A stretch of 64,000 nt of DNA from assembly GCF_021730395.1 (NCBI RefSeq), contig NC_069361.1, forward strand, positions 77,757,001 to 77,821,000. The letters are read 5' to 3'. Below the pieces are notes generated by a model that saw nothing but the letters and a program-made list of their open reading frames with translations, searched no databases and was not told the DNA's origin. The first letter of the stretch is position 1; every line of letters begins with the position of its first letter. Below are positions 36,335 to 47,789 of this stretch, piece by piece. Both the position numbers and the translations under genes were made by a program. The stretch comes from Mercenaria mercenaria (taxonomy: Eukaryota; Mollusca; Bivalvia; Venerida; Veneridae).

Positions 36335-38695
36335 TTCATGAACATTTCTTCAGTATTCTTCGTTACAGGCGCTTTAGTTTTGTGGATTATTGTTGTGATC
36401 CTTGCCATTGCTTGTACATTTTTTTTAATTTACAAAAGCAAAAGCACTTTCTTATCTCATTACTGCTTTCTAGTTGCATAGCTTCCGCGAGCATTTTTGT
36501 TGTTGCCGAAAGACTTCCCAAATGGACGGACTGATGGAATGCAAACCTAAAAATCAATCTGTAAATTAGAAAAAAATAAAAAATTTCTTTATAAAATGCG
36601 TGTGTTCTTAAGTTAGCGTAAAGTTATGAATGATTTGATAACTACTTTTGAAGAACCATTGCTATACTTTGTGAAAATGTATCTCTATTTAATTAAATTA
36701 TAACATACATGTCTTTAAAAAAAACCAACAACATAAGTTATTGTTAAATTGCCATAGTATTATAAGGTTGGTTGGGCCTAAATAATATCAGTAGATGTCA
36801 TAATGAACTAATCCAAAAAATTATTGCTTTTCCCGCATTTCTTGTGGAAAGCATGTATAATTACTTTGGCTGGATTTTAGTTTTTCGTTCTTTGTTTTAA
36901 CTCGTATACACTTATTGAATGGCTTGCCGATTAACAGTAAAACCTTTTGCCCAAGTACCGAGAGCCAATAGTCTTGGCTGTTGACCTGCAATAAGTGTTT
37001 TATTACATGGCATCAGGAATTAATTTTTACAGATATATTTTTCATTTTTATTTTAAAATTACTTATTAGCCCAATAAACTTGTATTGATATAGACTTGTC
37101 ATTTAACACAGACTCTGGACCAGCGAATTACGTAAGGAGCCATGTGGTAATTCAGCACACTCCTCGAACGGTAAAAGTTCGGTTACATACTGAGTTGCTT
37201 CGAGGGTCGGTTCTGGGAATTGTTGAGGTAACTGATGAAAATTAAGTATTACATTGACAACAGTACAACCCTACTCATTTTAAGGGCAGGATATAACGTA
37301 AAGAAATATTGTCGGAATAATGGAATTCCTGAACCTTTAACAGTACTTGTCTTTCAAAGAATATTTATTAACAAGATGAACGTACAATTGACCATTTCTC
37401 TATTGACGTTGTTTAATATTATTACTTTAGAAGCAATCTTAAAATCCCTTATTCATGCTTTCTTCTTCTTCGCCCTCTACAATAATTCTATCATGTCAGT
37501 TTGTAATATTGATAAGACCAAAATGACGATCCATTTTTGTCGATAAATGGAAACTCTCGGAAGCTTTTTGTCAATAAATGAAAGCATTCTGAAGCTTGCA
37601 TGCAACAATGTTCCATTTCGTATGATTTATAAATTGTATGGAACTTGCCGGGTAGTCGATGACAAAGAAATAAACCTTATTCTAATATGCTTGTCTCTGT
37701 TAAAACACTCTTACGCTAGAATGACGTCACATTAACTTGGGTAACGTCAACGTTTTTGTTGCGACCAAGAAAGAGCGCTTCTATATTTCATCTACTGTTT
37801 TAGATTAAAGGCATATTAGAATCGAAATAATTTATAGCACAACCGTGTTTTAACACTATCTATACACTCGGGTGGTAATACGTCGGCTGCGCCCTCGTGA
37901 AATTATTACGCCCGACGTATAATCGCCCATCGTGCATAAATAGTGATAAAGTACTCTTTTGCTATAAATTATTTCTTAATTTGCTAATGGTTGTCCACAT
38001 AAGTTTGTTACCTTTTTAAAATTGATCAGATGATGGAAGGTGCAAGTTTACGTATAAAATTGGAGAAAAAAAATCTCGTGATATGCCCGTATTTTCCCAG
38101 AACACGAAAAAAGCTTTAGGACTGGTATGCATTTGATTAAGATTTTAATGATTATACGGCTAACATTGAGTCAGACGGGACATAGATTGTTTTATAAAGT
38201 AGGCCTGTGTTAATACAATTTATACAGACTTACTGAAATAATGTATGATCATAATAACTGCATGTAGAACAAAACAGAAATCTTATTTTTTTTTCAAACA
38301 TTGGAGGTTTCAGTTTTTTCTTAGCGTATATCATTTAACACGGATACGCATTTATGCGTAAATACAATTTTGGCACATCCATTCAATTTCTTTTCTGGAG
38401 GGCCATCCTAAGGATGTACAGAATTTTAAAGCATCTTCCCGCGGAAGTACACATACATATGCCCCACTGTTGCCCCTAGCAACACGTATACTTTGCAAGA
38501 AGCATGAATACCGCACAAGTTCAACACTGGAGAGCATGTCCTCATTTAACTACAAAATATATCCCGAGGGACAGGAAACATATTTCATTCCTATGTCACA
38601 TCAAAATAACCAAGTTTTCAAAATAAATAAAGAACTTATACGAAACAGTTCATTTCCATATATGATACTGTTTAAAAGTACATAATGCTTACATT
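36335..38695 (-). repeat. Inverted segmental duplication, arm 2 (partner 2815-4780)
   Basis: Mirror copy of the gene A downstream region. It contains the decayed twin of the small membrane-protein frame (from ATG 36353) and ends near 38690 in the 3' flank of a Cys-rich unit. The gene that should follow is missing, and a SINE fragment and the gene E unit begin instead. Confidence 0.75.
37824..37975. mobile_element. 152-bp imperfect palindromic MITE
   Basis: The ends are GAAATAATTTATAGCA and its reverse complement. Pairing continues through CACTAT.TAT.CAC and ATACGTCGG to a loop near 37892-37912. The partner arm near 3.5 kb lacks it, so it inserted after the duplication. Confidence 0.7.
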
Positions 38696-39002
38696 TTTAT
38701 CTTAAAAACAGATGAAACAGCTTTTCAAATAGATGTTATACGTACTTACATGGTTAGAAAAGCACTACTTTTAATATTGTACATGAACTGTTATAGTTAG
38801 AGCTACAAAGGGCGGTAATAAACCAATAGATTTAATAAAACATTCTAGTATATTCAGTAATATTCAAACCTTCGACAAATGTTAATGAAAGTAATTAACA
38901 GAAATAGAACAAGAAATTAATGTATCTTATGTTCATTACGGAAAATGTAGCAGCCATATTTTAATACTATAATAGCTTCCTCGCTTGGCGCTCAGCATTA
39001 AT

Positions 39003-40106
39003 AAGCATCTCTGTTGACCTAGTAGTAATGGATACCATCAGGAATCGATCTAATCTACAGTGTATACTGTATCATTTTTATTTCAGTGCATGATGAATTC
39101 CAGTTATTTCCTGTACGATTCTACTTTTGCAATTGTCATAGATATATTATACTTATATTTGAATTTAGATTCATAGCTAAAACGAAATGAAAATTGGTAG
39201 TTAATTCTTGTATTTTCATAGATTTATTTTTCCACTTTATAAATCTTTGCTCGTGTGTAAATATATCTTGTATCTTAAAAAAAGACTTAACTCGTTTAAA
39301 CGAACATTTTATGTACGTTATAATGTAAATCATATTAGATAAAACTCAGAATATAAATATTTCATATTTACATTATAAGAAAACAGCTTTCATAAGTTAT
39401 TGGTGTAAATAGGTTAAAGTGATCTTCTTTTTTAACAATTTTTGATTTTCTGTCCAGACATGGACAACTTTGGGGTTTGTAGAACACACTGAAATTATAT
39501 ATACAAAATTATGAAATTATTGTATTAAAGCAAATATTTTTCCTATGACCAAAATTCCTTGTAATCAACTATGAAATATTATATATCCATGGTTATGCCG
39601 GTATTGACCACCGTGATGGTTCCAGACGACAATTAAAAAAAAACAGAATATGTCATAATATAGGATAGGTAATAGCTGATAATACAATTTGAAAAGTCCA
39701 CTATTACAATGAAGTAAATAGTGTGTAAATCCGGTAAAAACAATTACAGGCAAATAAAAACATTCCATAAAAAACAAAAAACAAAAACAACGTAACTTAA
39801 ACACACCTATATGACCTATGAAGCAAGCAATTTTAATGGTTAATTAAAAACACTCCATCATTATCTACATGAGTGAATCCCGTAAAAAGGACAGAAGGCG
39901 GTACTTGTTGATGGTAACTTGCTGAGTTACTAATATCCGGAATTATACCGTATTTTGAACGTATTGATACGTTGCGTGCTCCTTAGAATTTAATTGGTTA
40001 TTAAGGTATATAAGATATATATAAAATCTCTCAGGAAACATTGAATTTCAAACCTCTCGAACGTAACAACTCCCCGCATGTACCGGCCATCAAACTAGGA
40101 AAAGAT
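39003..40106 (+). repeat. 5' flank of gene E, direct copy of the flank of pseudogene C
   Basis: Begins after a SINE fragment (CTTGGCGCTCAGCATTA near 38978) and parallels 17690-18794, including the conserved CTACATGAGTGAATCCCG block (near 39866) and the GTATTGATACGTTGCGTGCT block (39961-39980). Confidence 0.8.
40007..40014 (+). promoter_or_regulatory. TATA box of gene E
   Basis: TATATAAG aligns with the TATATAAA of genes B and D and lies about 95 nt before the start codon. A second TATATAAA starts a few bases downstream at about 40018, so the exact start of transcription may differ. Confidence 0.6.
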
Positions 40107-43100
40107 ATGATGAAACAAGTATTAGTGATCGCCATTTTCTGCGCTGTTCTAACAATTTCTGCTGCTGACAGAAAAAGGTAGGGTTTGATTTTTGAAATTG
40201 TACGCCCTGAAATTGTTTCACTCAGTAGTTTTATCTTTTTCCTATGCGATAAGACTACAAAACTAGAAAAACAGATACATTTCAATGCTCAGTTTTTCTG
40301 AGTTTAAGTGAATCTTAGATTGTTAGATTGTTAATCTAATTTTCTGCATTTCATTAGGGATTAAATCTTTTTTTTTTATTTATTAGACTTTTTCATATGT
40401 TAGCAAACATGCCTGGAAATTATTCATTATTGGGAAAAACAGAACATTTTCAGTTCTTCCGGAATAATATAAACCACTATTATCATATAGTTTGCTTTTT
40501 CTTTATCGTGCTCTAGAAATCTAAAGTATTTACAAATATGGCCACATTCACAGTTTTTCCCTTTCATTTTTCGATAAAGTTTTAGAAAATTACGTTTTCA
40601 AACATTTTCAACATTTTGTGATAAGTATCTGGTAACAGAAGAATAATACATTATTGTTTTAACTAAAAATGAACTGAAAACGTAACATTAACTAAACATG
40701 TAAAAAATCTTAAAATGACTGAAATACTGTTGAAAAACGGCGTTGAACCCAAAACAAACAAACAAAAAAAACTATTTTCCTTATATTTGCAATGTTTCGA
40801 TGAAAATTTTGAAAGTTACGTTTTTAACTTATTTTCATTATTTTTATCATTCTCTTATTTTTTTCTGGTGACAACAGAATGCAATATTTTCAGTATTTAT
40901 TTTCAAATCAAAACTGAAACTGAAACTGAATAATTTGATTAAACGCCGATTTCTATACAATGACATATTCAATGGCTTTTACAACATAATAATAATAATA
41001 ATAATAATAACGACACTAATGATAATAATAACAATAATAACAGCCTTATTTAAACAAAAAGTCATGACCGCACCATTCTCCTGAGGTCATTTTACCCCTA
41101 TTGCGAATACCAGTGCTTAAAGCCTTACATGGTACGCCCAGACGGGCTGCATGTATATTTTAAAAACCCCTGGTTAGTGGTGCCATCACAGATTTTTTGG
41201 GGAAAAAAGAAATACTACACAGTACCATACCCATATAGCCTGTAACAACAAGTACGTTTTATTAAACAAACCTTTTACAAAAAATTTACTATCAGCTGCT
41301 GTTATCGCATATAAAACAGATCAAAAAAATTTAAAACAATGACACGAAGTCTCTGAAACACAGTATCTTTAGATTTTTTTAATGTGTCAAGTGGTTTACT
41401 TTTGCGTAGTTCTAACGGCAGTTCATTCCACGGTTTTGGACCAGTAGTACAGAAACTTCTATCATTGAATGTTTTGCACTTGTTGTATGGAACAATTTAA
41501 CGACATTCAGAATTTTCTGACAATCTCAAACCTTGTTTACTAGCAATATACTCTGTAAACAATTCTGTTAAATACATAGGTGCTCTGCCAATGTGACAGC
41601 TTTACATGAAAGAAAGCATCTTGAACTCGTTCCTTGCTTTTACCTGCAGCCAATGTAGGTCATACAATGCTTGTTTAGAACCTGTTAAGGACAAGTTTTG
41701 CGCACATGTTTTGAATACGTTGCATCTTACGCACCTAAGCGTTAGCTACACTGCAGTAGTCCAGATGTGAAATAACTAGAGATAAAACTAAGATTTCAGT
41801 GACTGCTTTTGTTAAATATGTCCGGATGTTCAGCAAATCGAAAACCTTACATTAAATTGTGTCAATATTTTCAAACTTGAGGAAGATCTTTCATTTGTTT
41901 AGTTGCTATAGAACAATAATTCTTGCATACCAGACGGGGACTTCCGGTATTTTTACCGGTGCTGGAAAAATCCATCTTACACTCGTGCTGTAAATGACGT
42001 GTTACGAACTACATATATGTAGAAGATTTATGTAGTAATTTATATTTTATTTCATAAAACGGAATAAAAATCCAATACCTTGACAGTTCCTCTTTGTTCC
42101 TGATAGTATATTTCTCGATTCAAAAAACGTTATTTTATCAAAAAATCATAACGTTACTCTGCAACTGATAAAACAAAACCGGAACTAAGCTTTGCCATTT
42201 GTCTTTGAAACGTTATGACGTCTTTCCTGTTTACGGACGTTGGTTTCCCGCGCTTTGTTTAAATGCGCTGTTATAAAAGAAATAGTTCTAAAAAGAAAGA
42301 CGTTCGATTGATTTTATTTTGTACAAGAATTTCTTGAATATGGTATGCAAGAAAAAGATTCGATCACTGGCTATGGGTGCAGATAGGAATATCTGGCTCT
42401 CTGGGAAACTGTTTACGCAGGAGCCTCGTTACCGCCTAAACAGTTACCCTCAAGCCAGATATTCCCATCTGTACCTACAACTAGTGAAAGAATCTTATAA
42501 GGTGCAAACCGCTTTTCACTCTCTTAGTCACGGTGTAAAAAGCCGAATAAGCAGCTGTTCTCTGTGAAACATACTTCAAAATAGGCAGTTAGATATTAGT
42601 ATATCGACGATGGTGTTGAAATAAACTATATTTGGATGTAAATACGAAAATACTAACCTTTTGTTATTGAATGTTATAATTACTTAATTGATGCACACAA
42701 ATGTTTTTAAAGAAGTCATTTAATTTTTTTAATTTAAAATTTCGTTCTCTTCTAGGTGCTTCTGCAAGGCTGTAGCAGCCGACAATCACAACAACGTCCT
42801 CCACGATTTCAGCACAATCGCTGAACACCGTAACTGGTTAACTGTCGGTTGCAGACGACTTCATGGCTGTTCTAGTAAATGTGATCAGAAAGTGAAAGAA
42901 TGGGTGTGTAACCACCAAGCGGAGTGCAAAGCAAAGGCTAAGGGCAAGCATGTTGTTCCTTACTACACTGCCAGTGTATGTGGACATGGAGCAGGGAATA
43001 ATCCCCGACCATGCGGATGTAACGAGGGCGGATTCGACAAAACAAGGAGATGTCAACTGCAATGCATTAGTAAAATATTCAGTCAAGGACAGTTCGCATT

Positions 43101-43131
43101 TCTAAATTGTTTGAATAAATGTATCGCATAA
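40107..43131 (+). CDS. Cys-rich cationic secreted protein, gene E (2 exons, intact)
   Basis: Exons are 40107-40177 and 42756-43131. Two ATGs stand in tandem; the second (40110) matches the siblings and gives 147 residues. The signal peptide MKQVLVIAIFCAVLTISAA is followed by DRKR and the 14-cysteine domain. About seven residues in exon 2 differ from gene B (for example KAKAKGK, GGFDK, GQFAFLNC), and none is a cysteine. The 2578-bp intron is the longest in the family because it has taken in a LINE piece and a small foldback. AATAAA at 43215-43220 is the likely poly(A) signal. Two protein subtypes are visible: B and D (KAMGK, FNK, CINK), and A and E (KAKGK, FDK, CISK). Confidence 0.88.
40985..41850 (-). 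mobile_element. LINE 3' fragment (reverse transcriptase end) in intron of gene E
   Basis: On the minus strand a decayed frame reads DYCSVANA, then MQRIQNMCAKLVLNR, then LHWLQVKARNEFKMLS in another frame. This is the classic 'DYCNSL...LQ.VQN.AARL......LHWLPV..RI.YK' end of CR1/L2-type reverse transcriptases. A 3' UTR follows and ends in an (ATT)n tail (about 41030-40985 reversed), typical of such LINEs. Stops and frameshifts interrupt it. It lies antisense to gene E. Confidence 0.75.
42366..42476. repeat. Small foldback in intron of gene E
   Basis: GCAGATAGGAATATCTGGCT and AAACTGTTTA on the left pair with TAAACAGTT and AGCCAGATATTCCCATCTG on the right, with a loop of about 20 nt. No target duplication was identified. 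Confidence 0.65.
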
Positions 43132-43364
43132 TAAATCAATGATTAATTTATTGCCCAACTGTTATTTTTGATATGAAGAAATACAATTTTAATGAGATAT
43201 GTTAATTTTATATGAATAAATGTTATTTTTGTAAAAAATATTGTTTTAGTTTTAAGATAGCAATAAAGGGATTTTGACAAATTGTGTTTTCCTGCTGTTA
43301 TGGTTTAAGCCCTTACCTTACATGCAATATACCTTTACACATTAATAGTTTATTTAAAGTCGCC

Positions 43365-43625
43365 ACCGGTAATGCATATGGGGGACCCCATCCAGAAGAC
43401 TGTTAGTAATCTTAGTGGTTAGTGGGAGGATAGTGTAAGATACAAAAGACGCTCCAAATCCAGAAGCTTCCCTGGTTCTTTAGCGTGCCAGGTGTAAAGC
43501 ACCCATACACGGGACTCTTATCCCAATTTTAGTAATGTTTTAATTGGAGAAACAGGGGCTCGAACTCACGAACCCTGGTTTCGTAGTCAAACAGTGTTGC
43601 CACTGGACCACTGAATCCGCTCTAT
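43365..43625 (-). mobile_element. SINE, minus strand, second family
   Basis: On the minus strand a tRNA-like head (GAGCGGATTCAGTGGTCCAG; B box GAGTTCGAGCCCC) is followed by a body that includes GTGTATGGGTGCTTTACACC and ends at GGGTCCCCCATATGCATTAC. It differs in body from the SINEs at 8.7, 28.6 and 36 kb. Confidence 0.6.
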
Positions 43626-43629
43626 TTAC

Positions 43630-44894
43630 ACATTAATCTGCCTCTTATATCATTTATATATGCTTGTAATTTTAGGTGTGACAGGTATCAACTGTAATAG
43701 CCTCAAAACTTTTAAGGTTGTACACGCGTTTTTTTTTCCTCCAGGATATCCACCATTTTGAAAAAAAATGTTTCTTCGAAATTTATGCCAAAGGTTAATG
43801 CCAAATAATTAAAATATGGCTAATAATGTACCATTTAACCAAACAGGTTCTACTTGTAGCACTTTATATTAAATAGGAAGTATAAATTAAAACAAAAACA
43901 AAAACAACAAAAAAAACCACTAAAAATATTTTAAAAAAATCCCCAGTTTTTAAAGTATTTTTTTCTAAATATCTTTCTTAGATGCACGGTGACTACAACA
44001 TGTTTTCTTTCCATTTTAAGCATTTTTGTATGTCATTACAGTAGGAAAATATTTGCAGGATTTTTGTAGATTTAGATACAAGTGGTGGGGGTAATTATGC
44101 CAACATGTGAAAATGAAAGAGATTTGTTGAAGAAATTTATGCTTATATAATACTGATATTACCTTGTATTCATAGTAACATGTAATACCTGAAATCCCTA
44201 TAATATTAAGTGGGATATTATATGTTTAATAAAGTATCCCTTTTTTTCAATTTTAGTTATTTCAGAAATGCCTAAACAGTGGGAGAAGAAAATGCCCTAT
44301 AAAATAAAAACGAGTGCGGTGACCTGTGCTTTTTCTGCCCTTATTTGTCTTAGAAACTAATGTTCTTCAAACTCACAGAGTATGAAAAATTCTTAACTGG
44401 AGATAAAATTTGATCCTACACCCTGAAAAAAAATATGTACGGAAATGTACTAATACATTCTGATAAGATCATGGCAATTTAATTATGAGACATAAAATAG
44501 AAACAGTTGTTCTTCTAAGTCGAAACTTTATTTTGTTGAAAAGCGACGAGGATATACTTGCAAGTGTGGAAGTACACAATTACAATTGCGAAACTTGTCC
44601 TGATACTGTTAATGTGTACCAAACCTGATCAAAATCGGATAAAAGTGATGCCTTGGATTTAATAATACATTTGTTGATAATGATACCATGTTCAAAATCA
44701 TAATATAAGCAGGAAGGTCTAATACGGGCCGTATAGTCATTCCAGATATAAGTATGTATAAACCTGTCTCATTAGTGAATCTGATAAGTGGACCCTTAAC
44801 GAAACTCGGTAATTTCCGTGTCGCGGCATCCTACTTGACCGCACACGAGTTTTTCGTGTTACTGCTTTGAAATGCTGACATCGCAGACGAATAG
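43630..44894. other. Intergenic, no gene seen
   Basis: AT-rich, with A runs near 43890-43940 and no coding frame or bounded repeat that I can support. Confidence 0.55.
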
Positions 44895-46657
44895 CCCAGA
44901 TAGCAGGCAGACATTGGCCCAACGTTGGGCCAACTGCAGACTCTTCGTTGGCCCAACGAAGATTGGCAACGTTGGCCCAACGCCATTTTGCTAATTGGCG
45001 CAACGTTGGCCCAATGGTTGGAACACCGTTGGCCCAACGATGGGTATCCGACACTTATCGTTGGCCCTCCATTGGGCCAACAACTGGTACCCTACACTTA
45101 TCGTTGGCCCTCCATTGGGCCAACAGCATTTTTTCGTCTATATTATGGTTGGTCCAACGTTGGGTCTACTCTATTTCTTTGTTGGCCAAAAGAAGGATGC
45201 CAACGCTATAAATAAACTAACACTAATATTATTATGTACATGTTTTATTTTCAAATGATTGTGATTTTGTTTAACATTTAACAAGAAGAAATCTAACATT
45301 TATTTAAAGTTTGATTGCAAGTTTCCTGAAAAAAAATAATCGAATATTTGAACATCACTACAACACGTCAAATATTGATTCCAGCCTTTTAAAAGTCTAA
45401 CTGAAAAAATATGTCATTTTTCTTTCTCCAGTCAATGGTTACATCCAATTAAAATGAATTACTGTCTGTATTTTAACTCATTATATATCCAAGTTCTGTC
45501 AGCACAAGTCTGATTGTTTTCTTTTCTCACTGAAATTGCAGCTTTCTGTCTTTTCTTTTTTCCTGTGCACTACATTATTACTCTCTTGAACAGCACCCTG
45601 TAAAAAATTGAAAATCATAATGTTGATTAAACCATCCACGTCAAATTTATAACAATAACTATACAGATGCAAATAAACCTCTGGACATAAACTTGCGTAA
45701 AGTGTATGAAATTAATTTTTGCCTGTATATAACCGAGAAAAAATGTGTTAAAATTAATGAGAATATGAGTTATCTTATTTACAGAATTAAATACTCAACA
45801 CTAGTGCCATCCACGAGTTTTAGATAAAAATATTTAGCATAGATTCAAGTCACATGGATACTAAATACATATACAGGCTATAAAAAGAGATTCTCTATAA
45901 GAGTCCACAACTTTATCAAAAATATTCAAAAACTTCTCATGTACTTACAGTTTATAGCTAGTAGACCGGATTTTTGTTAAATCTAGATCTATCACATGTA
46001 TAATAGTTTCCTTTACTTCACTGTCTATGCATCGATAAATCTCGCTCAGAGAGTAAAATTAACCACATTTTCTGGGATTTTTTACATAACCCAAGTTAAC
46101 GAGAGTTCATGCATGTTCTGGAATATTCAACAGGTTTATTGTAAACATTTTATGATTGTACAAGATTAAGTATTTGTTATAGCAGCATTTTTTTTCAATT
46201 TTTTTTTCACAAATTAGATTCTCCAGGTAGTAGATTTGAAATAGTTAAAAATACCATTACGGCTGCAGATAAGTATTAAGTTTAATTTGTCCAAACTATG
46301 ATTTCGAATTGATGCAGAAAAGTATTTAATTAAATACTGCATGTTTCACATACACAGCCTGTTTACCTGTAGGGGCTTGTAATAAAACAGTGAATTATAA
46401 AATATATAATCATTATATTATTACTTCTGATGGGCCAACGTTGGGCCAACGATGTTTTCTATGTGTAAGTCTTTCCCTGAAAATCAATATTGGGCCAATG
46501 CAGAGATATCTCTGACTGAAATTTAAAGTTGGTTCAACGTTGGCCCAAGAGCTGAATTTACAATGCTTATTAATCATTGTTGGGCCAACAGTGGCCCAAC
46601 AACGATTATCCTTTGACGGTTTTTCGTCGTTGGCCCAATGACTTCATGTTTACAGGG
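44895..46657. mobile_element. Non-autonomous element with TTGGCCCAAC arrays at both ends
   Basis: The left 300 bp and right 220 bp contain many copies of the palindromic word TTGGCCCAAC / GTTGGGCCAAC in both orientations, and the 1.2-kb centre has none. The termini are imperfect inverted repeats (CCCAGATAGCAGGCAGACAT on the left; CCCTGTAAACATGAAGTCAT reading in from the right, about 16 of 23 bases the same). The flanks ACGAATAG (44887-44894) and AGGAATAG (46658-46665) match at 7 of 8 positions, which suggests an 8-bp target duplication as made by hAT-type transposases. No transposase frame is present. The arrays may be transposase-binding subterminal repeats. Superfamily is inference. Confidence 0.6.
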
Positions 46658-47020
46658 AGGAATAGGAATCAAACGGAAATCATATTGCCGTTACGGCCAC
46701 ACTACCTTAAAACCAGTCTTGAAACATTTTATACTTCAGAAAAAATATATCGTTTAGATTGAAGGCTTGCAAATTAGAAAAAAATAATACAGCAACCTTT
46801 CTTTTCTGTCATCACCAGAAACACGAAGGATATCAGAGAAAATTCTGATCATTAATATATGTTTCATCATTAATATTTATGACATTTTCATCCATCAGAG
46901 GTTCCTCGATGTCAAAATCCCGAGTCGACACGTACCTTGATGTTAAAGACGGTCATACCGGATGACGTAACGATAAAGATTTGAACACTGTGAGGAAAAC
47001 AGCCATCATCTTATCAGAAT

Positions 47021-47118
47021 CATCATCATCATCATCATCATTATCATCATCATCAACAACAACATCAACAACAACGACAACAAAAATATTATCATCATCA
47101 TCAACAACAACAACAACT
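47021..47118. repeat. (ATC)n / (AAC)n microsatellite
   Basis: Runs of CATCAT and CAACAA. The Ser/Thr-rich frame across it is an artefact. Confidence 0.9.
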
Positions 47119-47789
47119 GTCCTTCATGTCTTCTTTACAAAAATAATGGAGTGTTTTGACTGAACCAATAAACATGTCAGCTCATTAGGTCATACTACAG
47201 GTGTGTTCTATTTGACGTATGCTATGGCTTTTTTTTAATGTTGTTTTTGTGTGTTTTAGTACGGCTGTAATTTACTCTTCCTTTTTCGGTACAATGATTA
47301 TTTGAAAGATATTTGACTAATTTTTATACAAGCCGAAGGGAAATTACGAAAACATGGCATTTATTTATTTTATATCCCGTTTTACTTTAGTTGTAATTCG
47401 TCACAAACTGACATCGTATATATGTGAAAAGAGAGACTTTTGAAAGATTTTTACTATTCTGATTACTGTTAAATCTAAATCTGTCAAGAAATAAAATGAA
47501 GAATTATTTTTATCCGTACTAGTAAAACAATATTTTTTTATTCAAACATACATTATTGTTTATTGTTTCTTTGATTTGTTTCATGCTCGTCAGTGCATGT
47601 GTAATGAACGTACACGATTAATAAGAGCCGTTTGTAAAACACATGTCATCCCATGTCCGCGGCATCCTATCCCATTTTCAGTTCTAAGATCACTACTATG
47701 ACCTTGCTCCTTTTAACTTCTGTCTTGAAACTGACCAAGGTTGCATAGTCATAGATGATCACCAGCTGGTTTAAGCTAAAACCATTTAA

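Noticed and set aside
44737-45258. Overlapping frames rich in WANV / GPTLG on both strands
   Set aside because: By-products of the TTGGCCCAAC word array; no start context, splice signal or conserved domain.
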